The translations under genes and the position numbers were made by a program. 22,491 nt of DNA from NCBI GenBank assembly GCA_934091015.1, contig CAKOKM010000022.1, positions 1 through 22,491 of the forward strand. The letters run 5' to 3'. This document shows, piece by piece, positions 1-7,003 of this stretch; position 1 is the stretch's first letter; each line of letters starts with the position of its first letter. The notes under the pieces are model-generated. The model was not told the DNA's origin. It did not search any database and saw nothing but the letters and a program-made list of their open reading frames with translations. This DNA comes from an uncultured Bacilli bacterium. GTDB taxonomy: Bacteria; Bacillota_I; Bacilli_A; RF39; UBA660.

Positions 1-405
1 GAAAAAATTAAAGATGTACCTAAAGAAATGTTAGAAGACTTTGAAAGATATATTGCCTTAAGAGTTATTGATGATGCCTGGGTAGAACATATCAATTCAA
101 TGGAACATTTAAAAGAAGGAATTGGATTAAGAGGTTATGCTCAAACTAATCCTTTACAAGCTTATGCTTTAGAAGGTTATGACATCTTTGATAAGATGCA
201 AGACAATATTGACGCTAACATAGTTAATTTCTTACTAAAATTAAACGTTAATATTAATCGTAAACCAGTTCAAAAAGGTATCACTAATGATGGCAAAGAA
301 ACCTTAAAAAAAGAACCAACTACTAACAAAAAGAAAAAAATAGGTCGTAACGATTTGTGTCCATGTGGCAGCGGTCTTAAATATAAAAATTGCTGCGGAA
401 AATAG
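1..405 (+). CDS. secA: Protein translocase subunit SecA, C-terminal part (5' truncated by window)
   Basis: The reading frame is open from base 1, so only the last 134 residues are present. SecA is the cytoplasmic ATPase that drives preproteins through the SecYEG channel. The visible part is the helical scaffold/wing region, recognisable from the stretch around VIDDAWVEHINSMEHLKEGI and GLRGYAQTNPLQAY, then a lysine-rich linker and a C-terminal SEC-C zinc motif, CPCGSGLKYKNCC, just before the TAA. The zinc motif is the part known in other bacteria to contact SecB or the ribosome/phospholipid. The gene is followed by its own terminator, and nothing downstream looks co-transcribed. Identification is firm from the family signature; the rest of the gene lies outside the window. 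Confidence 0.97.
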   Translation, partial: EKIKDVPKEMLEDFERYIALRVIDDAWVEHINSMEHLKEGIGLRGYAQTNPLQAYALEGYDIFDKMQDNIDANIVNFLLKLNVNINRKPVQKGITNDGKETLKKEPTTNKKKKIGRNDLCPCGSGLKYKNCCGK

Positions 406-445
406 CCCACTTTATAACTGTATATAATAAAAAATTTTGTTAAAG

Positions 446-481
446 AAAAATGTTATCACAATAAAGTGGTAACATTTTTTA
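446..481 (+). terminator. Intrinsic terminator of secA
   Basis: TGTTATCAC at 451-459 pairs with GTGGTAACA at 466-474 (one G-T pair), with flanking A and T runs extending the stem and six T at 475-480. It lies 45 bases after the secA stop. Confidence 0.85.
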
Positions 482-584
482 CAAATAGAAATGTAAAATT
501 TAAAGAAAATAATATATACATATGTTCCAAATAACATACATATTTGCTAAAATTGTATGTAGAAAGAAACTTTATTTTTATAAA

Positions 585-840
585 TATAATAAACAAATTT
601 AAATTTCTAAAGATAAATTAATTTAAAAAAATTATATAATGATAGTGAACTCGAAGAAGATAGTACTTGTTCCAAAACGGAACATATGAATAATGATAAA
701 AAATAAATCTAAAATCTAAAAAATCAATAGATTTAATTAAAAAACACGCAAGATTAAAAAATAGTAAATATAAAATTAATCATTTATAATGATAATAGAG
801 GTGATACTAAAAATAGAAGTAACAATTATAACAATTAATT
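585..840. repeat. Dispersed non-coding repeat, copy A
   Basis: Bases 585-623 are identical to 4067-4105 (39 bp). Similarity to copy B continues less strictly to about 770. Bases 718-814 also match copy C (6907-7003), ending in a perfect 36-bp match of 779-814 to 6968-7003 that includes a TATAAT box and a GAGGTG ribosome site. In copy C the match runs into the start of a real gene; here the ATG has become ATA and similarity stops soon after about 830. The segment therefore looks like a fossil promoter and leader, fused to a sequence resembling the 3' flank of the SIS gene. Confidence 0.75.
668..684. repeat. Short inverted repeat in copy A
   Basis: TGTTCC at 668-673 and GGAACA at 679-684 form a perfect 6-bp inverted repeat around AAAAC. 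It is absent from the otherwise similar copy B, which has a gap there. It could be a protein-binding site or a small insertion; no T-run follows, so it is not a terminator. Confidence 0.35.
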
Positions 841-932
841 ACTTGGAAAATTATATATTAGAAACGAATCACAAACAAAGTTCAATAAAAAACACCTACA
901 TTGATGAGCTTTTTACATATATAAAGTTATAA
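801..932 (+). pseudogene. Possible gene remnant, 43 codons
   Basis: An open frame from a GTG at 801 to TAA at 930-932 encodes a peptide containing NYLENYILETNHKQSSIKNT. The GTG lies inside the ribosome site itself, and the position where the homologous copy C has its ATG is ATA here, so there is no convincing start (a TTG at 843 is the next candidate). The composition loosely recalls the N-terminal SAM-like domain of tyrosine recombinases, but the resemblance is too short to trust. It may simply be chance open frame in a decayed gene. The rest of 406-1049 holds the terminator, repeat copy A, the CATACAA repeats and the Fic promoter. Confidence 0.25.
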
Positions 933-958
933 CTTTTAAAAAAAGAAAATAAAACGAG

Positions 959-990
959 CATACAAAAAAACATACAAGAAAACATACAAG
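959..990. repeat. Three CATACAA iterons at 12-bp spacing
   Basis: CATACAA occurs at 959, 971 and 983, exactly 12 bp apart; the last two lie in a perfect tandem AAAACATACAAG. The array ends five bases before the -35 of the Fic promoter, an activator- or repressor-like position. Confidence 0.5.
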
Positions 991-994
991 ATAA

Positions 995-1023
995 TTGACT
1001 TAATCGATTAAAAATAGTACAAT
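995..1023 (+). promoter_or_regulatory. Promoter of the Fic gene
   Basis: TTGACT (995-1000), 17-base spacer, TACAAT (1018-1023). Transcription would begin near 1030, giving a short leader with GAGGTG at 1037-1042, seven bases before the ATG at 1050. Confidence 0.7.
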
Positions 1024-1049
1024 ATAATATATAAATGAGGTGCCTTAAA

Positions 1050-2045
1050 ATGGAAAAATATGAACCACCATTTACTATTACAAATATTATGTTAGATAGA
1101 ATGTCTTCAATTATGAAAAAGATAGGAAAACTTGATAATTACAAAGATTTAAATAAAATGCCAGTATTAAGAAGAAATAATAGAATCAAATCTATTCATT
1201 CTTCATTAGCTATTGAAGCAAACTCATTATCTATTAATCAAGTTAAAGACATCATTGATGGAAAAGTAGTAATTGGTCCTAGAAATGAAATACAAGAAGT
1301 CCAAAATGCATATAATGCATATTTAAAAATGAAAGAAGTTAATCCATTCTCAATCAAAGATTTAAAGAAAATTCATGGAATATTAACATACTTAATATTA
1401 GAAGACTCAGGTAACTTTAGAAAAGGTGGAGAAGGTGTATTTGATGAAAATGGTAATTGTATATTCGTCTGTCCACCACCAGAACAAGTAGATATATTAA
1501 TGAATCAATTATTTAATTGGATGAAGACAAAAAAAGATGAGATACATCCCTTAATATTATCTTCAATATTTCATTATGAATTTGTGTTTATTCATCCATT
1601 TAAAGATGGAAATGGTAGAACAGCCCGATTATGGCAGAACGTTATACTTTCAAATTGGGAACCATTGTTTGAATATGTTCCCATAGAATCAGAGATTAAA
1701 AAATATCAAGAAGATTATTATAAGGTAATTCAAAAATGTAATACAAAGGGAGATTCTACTGAATTCATAGAATTTATGTTAAAAATGATTGATGAAGTAT
1801 TAGATGGAATTATCATAGGAGTTAATAAACAAATTAATCATATTAGTACATATGTAAGGAAAATATTAGAAGTTATGGAATCAGGAGTAAATTATACTAC
1901 TTCTGAACTTATGAAATTACTTAATTTAAAATCACGTATTTCATTTAGAGAAAACTATTTAATACCAGCAATTGAAAACGGATTTGTTAAAATGACACTT
2001 CCAAATACTCCAACTAGTAAAAATCAAGCATATTACAAAGATTAG
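1050..2045 (+). CDS. Fic-domain protein (class II, self-inhibited) with C-terminal winged helix
   Basis: Fic enzymes transfer AMP, or another phosphate-containing group, from a nucleotide to a hydroxyl side chain of a target protein. The catalytic loop HPFKDGNGRTAR is complete at residues 182-193, with His182, Asp186 and Arg190/Arg193 in place. Upstream, S52-x3-E56-A-N58 matches the inhibitory helix (S/T)xxxE(G/N) that sits N-terminal in class II Fic proteins, so the enzyme is probably kept off by its own Glu56. The C-terminal 60 residues look like the winged-helix tail common in this group. At 331 residues it is full length. I start it at 1050, not at the in-frame ATG at 1035, because 1035 lies in the ribosome site GAGGTG. 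It has its own promoter. The target is unknown; proteins of this type occur both as housekeeping and as toxin/defence enzymes. Confidence 0.93.
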   Translation: MEKYEPPFTITNIMLDRMSSIMKKIGKLDNYKDLNKMPVLRRNNRIKSIHSSLAIEANSLSINQVKDIIDGKVVIGPRNEIQEVQNAYNAYLKMKEVNPFSIKDLKKIHGILTYLILEDSGNFRKGGEGVFDENGNCIFVCPPPEQVDILMNQLFNWMKTKKDEIHPLILSSIFHYEFVFIHPFKDGNGRTARLWQNVILSNWEPLFEYVPIESEIKKYQEDYYKVIQKCNTKGDSTEFIEFMLKMIDEVLDGIIIGVNKQINHISTYVRKILEVMESGVNYTTSELMKLLNLKSRISFRENYLIPAIENGFVKMTLPNTPTSKNQAYYKD

Positions 2046-2090
2046 TGTTAAATATAAGTTAAAATTATATAAATAAAATGCTATTATGAC

Positions 2091-2119
2091 TTAAAATATA
2101 CAATAAATAATGGTATAAA
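2091..2119 (+). promoter_or_regulatory. Probable promoter of the WYL regulator
   Basis: TGGTATAAA (2111-2119) is an extended -10; a weak -35, TTAAAA, lies 17 bases upstream of TATAAA. The ribosome site AGGTGG is at 2145-2150. Confidence 0.45.
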
Positions 2120-2155
2120 TAGTCAATATGTAAACTAAAAGGTCAGGTGGGATTT

Positions 2156-2758
2156 ATGTCTAAAGTATCTAATGTAATTACAATGCTAGAATTATTACAA
2201 ACAGGTAAAAAGTATAGTATTAATGAACTTTCTAATAAACTTGAAGTATCAGAAAGAATGATTAGAGTTTACAAAGAAGATTTAGAAAAAGCAGGAATTT
2301 ATATTGACACAATTATGGGGCCTTACGGAGGATATGTTTTGAATCAAAGAGTTCGCACTCCCATAAGAAAATTTAAATTAAAAGATGCTGAATTACTAAA
2401 TACATACATTACTCAAGAAAAAGACGAAAAGAAAAAAGAAGAACTAATTATTTTGCAAGATAAAATTAAAGGTGTATATATAGGTAGCAAACAAGAAGAA
2501 CAAGAATTAAATTTAAAAGATGAAAACGGAAAAAAATACAACTTATTAACAAGAGCAATTAAAGAAAAAAGAAAAGTTAAGATATTATATTATTCCTATG
2601 GCAAAGGCGAAAATGAAAGGATTATAGATCCCATCGAAATGTTCTTATTTCAAGAGGGATGGTATTGTGCTGCTTTTTGTGAAAAAAAACAAGATATAAG
2701 ACATTTTGAATTAAAAAGAATAATAAAATATGAACTATTAAATGAAAAATATGAGTAG
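2156..2758 (+). CDS. HTH and WYL-domain transcriptional regulator (short form)
   Basis: Residues about 1-60 form a DeoR/HTH_11-type winged helix (YSINELSNKLEVSERMIRVY, then GPYGGY in the wing). Residues about 125-200 form a WYL domain: LTRAIKEKRKVKILYYSYG, then EGWYCAAF and the basic end RHFELKRI. WYL domains sense a ligand, often a nucleotide or nucleic acid, and such regulators frequently sit beside phage-defence or DNA-damage genes. At 200 residues it lacks the C-terminal WCX extension of longer relatives. ATG 2156 is preferred over the in-frame GTG at 2147, which lies in the ribosome site AGGTGG. The SIS gene begins 51 bases downstream on the same strand, with a strong hairpin between. 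Its natural targets are presumably its own promoter and/or its neighbours, but that is inference. Confidence 0.88.
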   Translation: MSKVSNVITMLELLQTGKKYSINELSNKLEVSERMIRVYKEDLEKAGIYIDTIMGPYGGYVLNQRVRTPIRKFKLKDAELLNTYITQEKDEKKKEELIILQDKIKGVYIGSKQEEQELNLKDENGKKYNLLTRAIKEKRKVKILYYSYGKGENERIIDPIEMFLFQEGWYCAAFCEKKQDIRHFELKRIIKYELLNEKYE

Positions 2759-2770
2759 ACGAAATATTAC

Positions 2771-2809
2771 CTCCTTTTGAGTTATATTTAACTTGAAAGG
2801 AGATTTTTT
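2771..2809 (+). promoter_or_regulatory. Hairpin that hides the SIS-gene ribosome site and ends in a T-run
   Basis: CTCCTTTTGAGTT (2771-2783) pairs over all 13 bases with AACTTGAAAGGAG (2790-2802), two of the pairs being G-U, around a 6-nt loop. The 3' arm contains the AAAGGAG ribosome site of the gene starting at 2810, and six T (2804-2809) follow directly. The same element can therefore act as an intrinsic terminator for transcripts from the WYL gene and as a block on translation of the SIS gene. No alternative pairing partner was evident in the short 2759-2770 stretch before it. Confidence 0.7.
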
Positions 2810-4084
2810 ATGGAAAATAAAGAATTTATAATGTATATTCTAAGCGACGAATATATAACATGGTTATCAAATTTTATAGAAAAATATAATGAATTTGATG
2901 ACTGTTACTTTGTACATTATGGCAAAGAATATTTAAGTAGAAAGGACAAAGAATTTATTTATAATCTAAAATATTTATTTAAAGAACTAAATAAATATAG
3001 TATTAAAATGGGACTTGTTAACCAAAATACATCTTGTTATATATTAAGATATAATGAAAAACTATATAAAATTTATGACAATTCAGATTGCTATTGCTGT
3101 TGTATTGGTAAAATTAATAATACTATTCCAATTATAGATTACAATCAATTTAAAAAATACTATCAAAAAAACATGCAAATTAATTTTGAATTTTTAAAAG
3201 ATAGAATAGTTGATTCATTATCTTATACCGATTTAGATTATATTAATAATGAATTATCAAAATTAAATGAACCAACCTTATTTAGTGGAGTTGGAGGATC
3301 AAATGTTGTTAGTGAATTTGGTTCAAAAGTAATTAATATTAAAAATAATATAGTTTCAATTAATAGTGAGCCAAGAAACTTTTTATATCAAAATAATATT
3401 CCATTTAAAAATGTTATAGCATGCAGTTATAGTGGAAATAATTATGGAGTTGAATTATCTTTTAGAGATTCACTAAAAAAATATTTACTATCTAACAATT
3501 CTTTTAATGATGATAATGTAACTTATTTAAAATATAATACTAATATTCCTAAAGAAAATAGTTTTATATCTCTTGGAGCAACATTAATTCCTGTTAGTAT
3601 TTTATTAAGTTACTACTTAAATAAAGATAATAATCTAATTTTAGATTGTATTGAAGAATTACCATTTAATTTTAACCCAACAAGTAATGTTTATGAAATA
3701 TTTAGTGGTTATGATACTAGTACTGCATCTAAGTATTTAGAATCAACAATGGTTGAATCAGGTATAGGAATACCAGTAGTGCATGATAAATATTCTTATT
3801 GTCATGGAAGAAGTAACCTAAGTTATAACTACAATGCGACAGCCATCTATTATAATAGAAATACTGAATTTGATAAAATGATGTTAGAAGAATTAAAAAA
3901 ATATTATAATTTAATAATCACGATAGATTCAAAGTTTAAAGATCAAGTATTAGATGATTATCAAATGCTTATTCAAAGCATGTATTTATCCAAATATATA
4001 GCCGAAAAAAACTTAATAGATTTATCAAAAATTAATTATTCACCCATAGTTAAAAAATTATATAATTATAATAAACAAATTTAA
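2810..4084 (+). CDS. SIS-domain (phosphosugar-binding) protein of unknown substrate
   Basis: The 424-residue protein has an N-terminal region of about 150 residues that I do not recognise, with a cysteine cluster near residues 93-97 (CYCCC), followed by a SIS-type fold. SIS hallmarks are the nucleotide-like loop FSGVGGSNVV (158-167), the phosphosugar loop CSYSGNNYG (205-213), a hydrophobic helix near residue 257 (SLGATLIPVSILLSYYL), and a C-terminal half with the DKYSYCHGR motif (326-334) resembling the substrate-closing histidine segment of sugar isomerases. SIS domains bind phosphosugars as isomerases, aldolase-like enzymes or sensors. It follows a WYL regulator but its ribosome site is inside a hairpin. 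Its last codons overlap the 39-bp direct repeat. A plain metabolic role is possible; the neighbours (Fic, WYL) make an accessory or defence role equally plausible. Confidence 0.75.
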   Translation: MENKEFIMYILSDEYITWLSNFIEKYNEFDDCYFVHYGKEYLSRKDKEFIYNLKYLFKELNKYSIKMGLVNQNTSCYILRYNEKLYKIYDNSDCYCCCIGKINNTIPIIDYNQFKKYYQKNMQINFEFLKDRIVDSLSYTDLDYINNELSKLNEPTLFSGVGGSNVVSEFGSKVINIKNNIVSINSEPRNFLYQNNIPFKNVIACSYSGNNYGVELSFRDSLKKYLLSNNSFNDDNVTYLKYNTNIPKENSFISLGATLIPVSILLSYYLNKDNNLILDCIEELPFNFNPTSNVYEIFSGYDTSTASKYLESTMVESGIGIPVVHDKYSYCHGRSNLSYNYNATAIYYNRNTEFDKMMLEELKKYYNLIITIDSKFKDQVLDDYQMLIQSMYLSKYIAEKNLIDLSKINYSPIVKKLYNYNKQI

Positions 4085-4240
4085 ATTTCTAAAGATAAAT
4101 TAATTGAAAAAATTGTGCAATTGTGGTGAGCTCAAAGAAAATTACACATATGGATAATGAAAAAAAATTAAAATTAAAAAAATCAATGAATTTAATTAAC
4201 TATCATCCAAGATAAAATTTGAGTTCCGGTAAAATTTAAA
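4067..4240. repeat. Dispersed non-coding repeat, copy B
   Basis: Bases 4067-4105 are identical to 585-623; the first 18 bases hold the last five codons and the stop of the SIS gene. Similarity to copy A continues with gaps to about 4215, and TTTAATTAACTATCA at 4191-4205 recurs in copy C at 6921-6935. Together with copy A it brackets the Fic-WYL-SIS segment as a direct repeat 3,482 bp apart. Confidence 0.75.
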
Positions 4241-4254
4241 TTAAAGTAAAAAAA

Positions 4255-4285
4255 CAGAGATTGTGGAAAACTTTCTCTGATTTTT
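4255..4285 (+). terminator. Weak candidate terminator after the SIS gene
   Basis: CAGAGA (4255-4260) pairs with TCTCTG (4274-4279) across a 13-nt loop, followed by A and five T. The stem is only 6 bp, so strength is doubtful. It may instead belong to the left end of the insertion sequence. Confidence 0.45.
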
Positions 4286-4320
4286 AATGTAAAAATAAGG
4301 CAAACACCTCATTTGTTTAG

Positions 4321-4372
4321 TATAATTAAGTTGTACAAATAAAATTATTGGTAAACAAAATATTCGGAGGTG
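4321..4372 (+). promoter_or_regulatory. Transposase -10 box and ribosome site
   Basis: TATAAT at 4321-4326 with no good -35 at the right distance, and GGAGGTG at 4366-4372, five bases before the ATG at 4378. Confidence 0.4.
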
Positions 4373-4377
4373 TCTAC

Positions 4378-5628
4378 ATGAATAATTTTACAGCAAATAC
4401 ATATGAAATGAAAAGAGAAATAATGAATTTTTGTAAAAAAATTTCAAAAGATGTAAATAAACCTATAACCAAATTTATAAAAGATATAGAATATGGAATT
4501 GCATCATCTGGTAGTTGTTTAATATCAAATATATCTAGAAGTTTAAATGAAAATATAAAACTTAAAAATACAATTGAAAGATAATGTGATAATTTAAATA
4601 ATTTTAATGATACGGATAAGGTTTATAAAAATTATATTGAAACTATTGGAGATGTATATGGAGATGAACCAGTTGCTTTATTTGATGATTCTGATATATC
4701 TAAAATATATGGAAAAAAATTTGAAGATTTAGATGATGTAATTGATGCATCTAGTTTAGATAAAAAGATTACAAAAGGATATCACGTTTGTGAATCAGTA
4801 ATTTTAACTGAAAAAGAAAAACAACCAATAAGTGTATATAGCAAAATATATTCATGTAAAAGCAAAGAATTTAAAAGCATGAATGAATATACAATGAAAA
4901 GTATAGATGCAGTAAAAAATGTATTAGGAAGAAAATTTACTGGAGTTTTTGATAGAGGTTATTATGATAATAAAATAATCGACTATATAAATGACAATTA
5001 TTTTATTATAAGAATGAATGATCGAAGAGTTTTCTTATTTAAAGAAAAAAAGAAAAATGCATATGAAGAAGCCCTAAAAAGAAAAGGAAAAATAAGAATT
5101 ACTTTATGGTTTGATGATAATGAAGAACATGAAGTATATGTGTCACACACAAGGGTTACATTACCTTATAATAAGAAAGATTATGAATTAGTATTTTGTT
5201 ATGGATTAAGTGAAGAAAGACCATTAATACTTCTTACAAATAGAGAAATACATAATAAAGAAGATGTAATAAAAGTAGTAAGATTGTATTTTTCAAGATG
5301 GCGTATAGAAGAATATTTTAGAGCCAAAAAACAAGAATATAAATTTGAGAATATAAGATTAAGAACATTAAAAGGAATAAATAATCTTAATTTATTTTTA
5401 ACAATACATTTAGGACATATTAGTTTATTAGCAGAAGAAGTAAATAAAAAACTATTAAGTATAAAAATAGTAGAATCAAGTAAATCATTAAGAGGAAAGG
5501 TCATAGTATGGATGAGTCAGTTTGCAAGAGGAATAAAAAATATACTAGCATATGCACATAAGGGTATTAAAGAATGGCAAGAAATAGAGATAAGAGAAAA
5601 ATATAAGCAGCTATGCCTTAAATTATAA
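4378..5628 (+). pseudogene. IS4-like DDE transposase interrupted by one in-frame stop
   Basis: The frame is continuous from ATG 4378 to TAA 5626-5628 except for a single TAA at 4582-4584, after residue 68 (context NTIER-stop-CDNLNNF). A TTA-to-TAA change in a Leu codon would explain it. Both halves translate sensibly in the same frame. The DDE triad is recognisable: FDDSD (Asp codon at 4684 or 4687), FDRGYYD (Asp at 4951) and the Glu at 5308 in an exact YREK signature, Y-x2-R-x3-E-x6-K, at codons 5287, 5296, 5308 and 5329. The catalytic core is therefore intact; only the N-terminal DNA-binding part is cut off. A restart at ATG 4879 would lose the first Asp. No convincing terminal inverted repeats or target duplication could be fixed by eye, so the element's ends are not given. 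It was probably once mobile and is now inactive, or active only by readthrough. Confidence 0.88.
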
Positions 5629-5656
5629 ATAAAGAAAAAACTTAAAACCATAAAAA

Positions 5657-5676
5657 TGAACATCTAACTATGTTCA
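5657..5676. repeat. Perfect 7-bp inverted repeat downstream of the transposase
   Basis: TGAACAT (5657-5663) and ATGTTCA (5670-5676) flank CTAACT. There is no T-run, so it is not a normal terminator; it may belong to the right end of the insertion sequence. The remaining bases from 5629 to 5799 show nothing else recognisable. Confidence 0.4.
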
Positions 5677-5799
5677 GTATTGGCGTATAATAAAATTTAT
5701 TTTTTTCGTGAAAAATTAGATTTAACAAATAATATTAAATAATTTATTAAAAATATAGCTTAATAATTGTAAAATACCGCAACTCAAAATTTATTTGTA

Positions 5800-5828
5800 T
5801 TGCATTTTATGTGTATTTTTGTTATATT
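5800..5828 (+). promoter_or_regulatory. Promoter of the 5849 gene
   Basis: TTGCAT (5800-5805), 17 bases, TATATT (5823-5828). The expected start site near 5835 makes the upstream in-frame TTG at 5795 impossible as a start and supports ATG 5849. Confidence 0.6.
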
Positions 5829-5848
5829 TAAAGCGGAGTATAGAGAAT

Positions 5849-6673
5849 ATGAATGATGAATTTGAAAAACTTGTTAACGATGAAAGAATAGATCAATCCC
5901 TTATTAAGCAAACAGAGTTTCTTTGGAGATTTAAAAATGCCTATGATAGTTTAAGTTATAATGGCACAAGACCAGTAAAAGTAGATATTAACAATTCTGG
6001 TAATGTTGTTTTATCTAATGACATTAGAGTTCCTGCACGTGATGATGGAACATATAGTGGTGGAAGGCAAATTACTCAGTATAAGTTTTACTTGGGAGGT
6101 AGTGAAAAAGATTATTTTTGTGAGGAAATAGAAAGTGTTGATGTTAAATATCCTCAAAATGTGGATAAACCTAAAAAAAGCATTAGTGCTAGTAAGAGAC
6201 TTAAAGTTTATAAATTTAATCAATTAATTGCTAATAGTTGGAATTGTGTATTTTCTAAGATGCCACTTGACTATGATGATGTTTATGCAATGGCTATGGT
6301 ACCAGATGTTGATTTAAGGTATACTATTAGGGAAATGTTACCTAATATTGATGAAGATTTGTTGGGAAACACAAATTATGTGTTTGAGGTAGCACGTTCA
6401 GAAAATGGTATTGCAAGTATGGTGAGTAGACGTAAAGAAGGTTGGTTAGAACCTGTTTGGGAACAAAGAGAATGTGAAGGACATTTAACGCCTGGATATG
6501 AAACTTTAGAAAATGGTATTGGAACAATGTATTATTCACATACAAAAGTTAATTCAAAAGATGGTAAAGTTAATAAGGAAGAAACTTTCTTGGATAGTCA
6601 TTTTAACTCTGTTGAAGAGGCTAGAACATATTTTAGCAATTACTATACTAATGAAGGTTCTAAAAGAATGTAA
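5849..6673 (+). CDS. Protein of unknown function, 274 residues
   Basis: I do not recognise this family. The protein is soluble-looking, with no signal peptide or membrane segment, and rich in charged and aromatic residues. Features that may help a search: an N-terminal helical stretch (IKQTEFLWRFKNAYDSL), a central PARDDGTYSGG turn, a middle region with VYKFNQLIANSWNCVF, and a C-terminal part with EGWLEPVWEQRECEGH and a closing helix VEEARTYFSNYYTNEG. The ATG at 5849 has GGAG at 5835-5838. It stands alone, with its own promoter and a terminator about 170 bases downstream. It uses more G- and T-ending codons (TTG, GTG, GGT) than its A-rich neighbours, which together with the adjacent insertion sequence suggests recent acquisition. 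Confidence 0.75.
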   Translation: MNDEFEKLVNDERIDQSLIKQTEFLWRFKNAYDSLSYNGTRPVKVDINNSGNVVLSNDIRVPARDDGTYSGGRQITQYKFYLGGSEKDYFCEEIESVDVKYPQNVDKPKKSISASKRLKVYKFNQLIANSWNCVFSKMPLDYDDVYAMAMVPDVDLRYTIREMLPNIDEDLLGNTNYVFEVARSENGIASMVSRRKEGWLEPVWEQRECEGHLTPGYETLENGIGTMYYSHTKVNSKDGKVNKEETFLDSHFNSVEEARTYFSNYYTNEGSKRM

Positions 6674-6685
6674 CAACTGTTATTT

Positions 6686-6872
6686 TTTGACAATGTCATA
6701 AACATTGATGTTATAAATGCATAATAGATAGTATGTTCTTTGGAAAGAAAAGATTAATGTTTAATAAATAAAGCATAATTTAGATGAAGTATCGTTATCT
6801 AATATCAATTTTATGATAAAAAAATATAATAATGAATAAAAAGGTGTAACAAAAAGGTTATACCTTTTTATT
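6686..6872 (+). ncRNA. Candidate small RNA between a TTGACA box and a terminator
   Basis: TTGACA (6686-6691) with TATAAA (6711-6716) at a long 19-base spacing, then about 150 bases with no worthwhile open frame, ending in a strong terminator. A perfect inverted repeat CAATGT/ACATTG (6690-6706) overlaps the -35 and could be an operator. The alternative is that this is only the long 3' untranslated region of the 5849 gene. Confidence 0.22.
6838..6872 (+). terminator. Intrinsic terminator
   Basis: AAAAAGGTGTAAC (6838-6850) pairs with GGTTATACCTTTTT (6856-6869) with one G-T pair, a five-A loop and a T-run. It closes the transcript from the 5849 gene and/or the candidate small RNA. Confidence 0.8.
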
Positions 6873-6879
6873 GTAAATG

Positions 6880-7003
6880 TATAATAAAAAATAAACCTAA
6901 AATCAAAAGAAATCAATAAATTTAATTAACTATCACCTAAGATAAAAAACTAGTAAATATCAAATTTATCATTTATAATGATAATAGAGGTGATACTAAA
7001 AAT
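6880..7003. repeat. Dispersed non-coding repeat, copy C (active promoter/leader)
   Basis: Bases 6968-7003 are identical to 779-814, and 6907-6967 is roughly four-fifths identical to 718-778. TTTAATTAACTATCA at 6921-6935 also matches copy B. Here the repeat carries a TATAAT box (6974-6979) and a ribosome site (6986-6994) that serve the gene at 7002. Confidence 0.75.
6974..6994 (+). promoter_or_regulatory. -10 box and ribosome site of the 7002 gene
   Basis: TATAAT at 6974-6979 has no good -35 (TAGTAA 17 bases upstream). AGAGGTGAT at 6986-6994 fits ATG 7002 and rules out the in-frame ATG at 6978, which overlaps the -10 box. Confidence 0.5.

Noticed and set aside
959..990. CRISPR array
   Set aside because: The repeats are 7-12 bp with no spacers of even length; no cas genes are present.
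1035..1049. Start of the Fic gene at ATG 1035
   Set aside because: This ATG forms part of the ribosome site GAGGTG and lies almost on the predicted transcription start; ATG 1050 has correct spacing.
4879..5628. A separate 249-residue transposase gene starting at 4879
   Set aside because: It is the 3' part of a longer frame from 4378 broken only by the stop at 4582; a start at 4879 would lack the first catalytic Asp and has no ribosome site.
5795..5848. N-terminal extension of the 5849 gene from TTG 5795, giving a hydrophobic head
   Set aside because: The extension covers the -35 and -10 boxes; the ATG at 5849 has a ribosome site.
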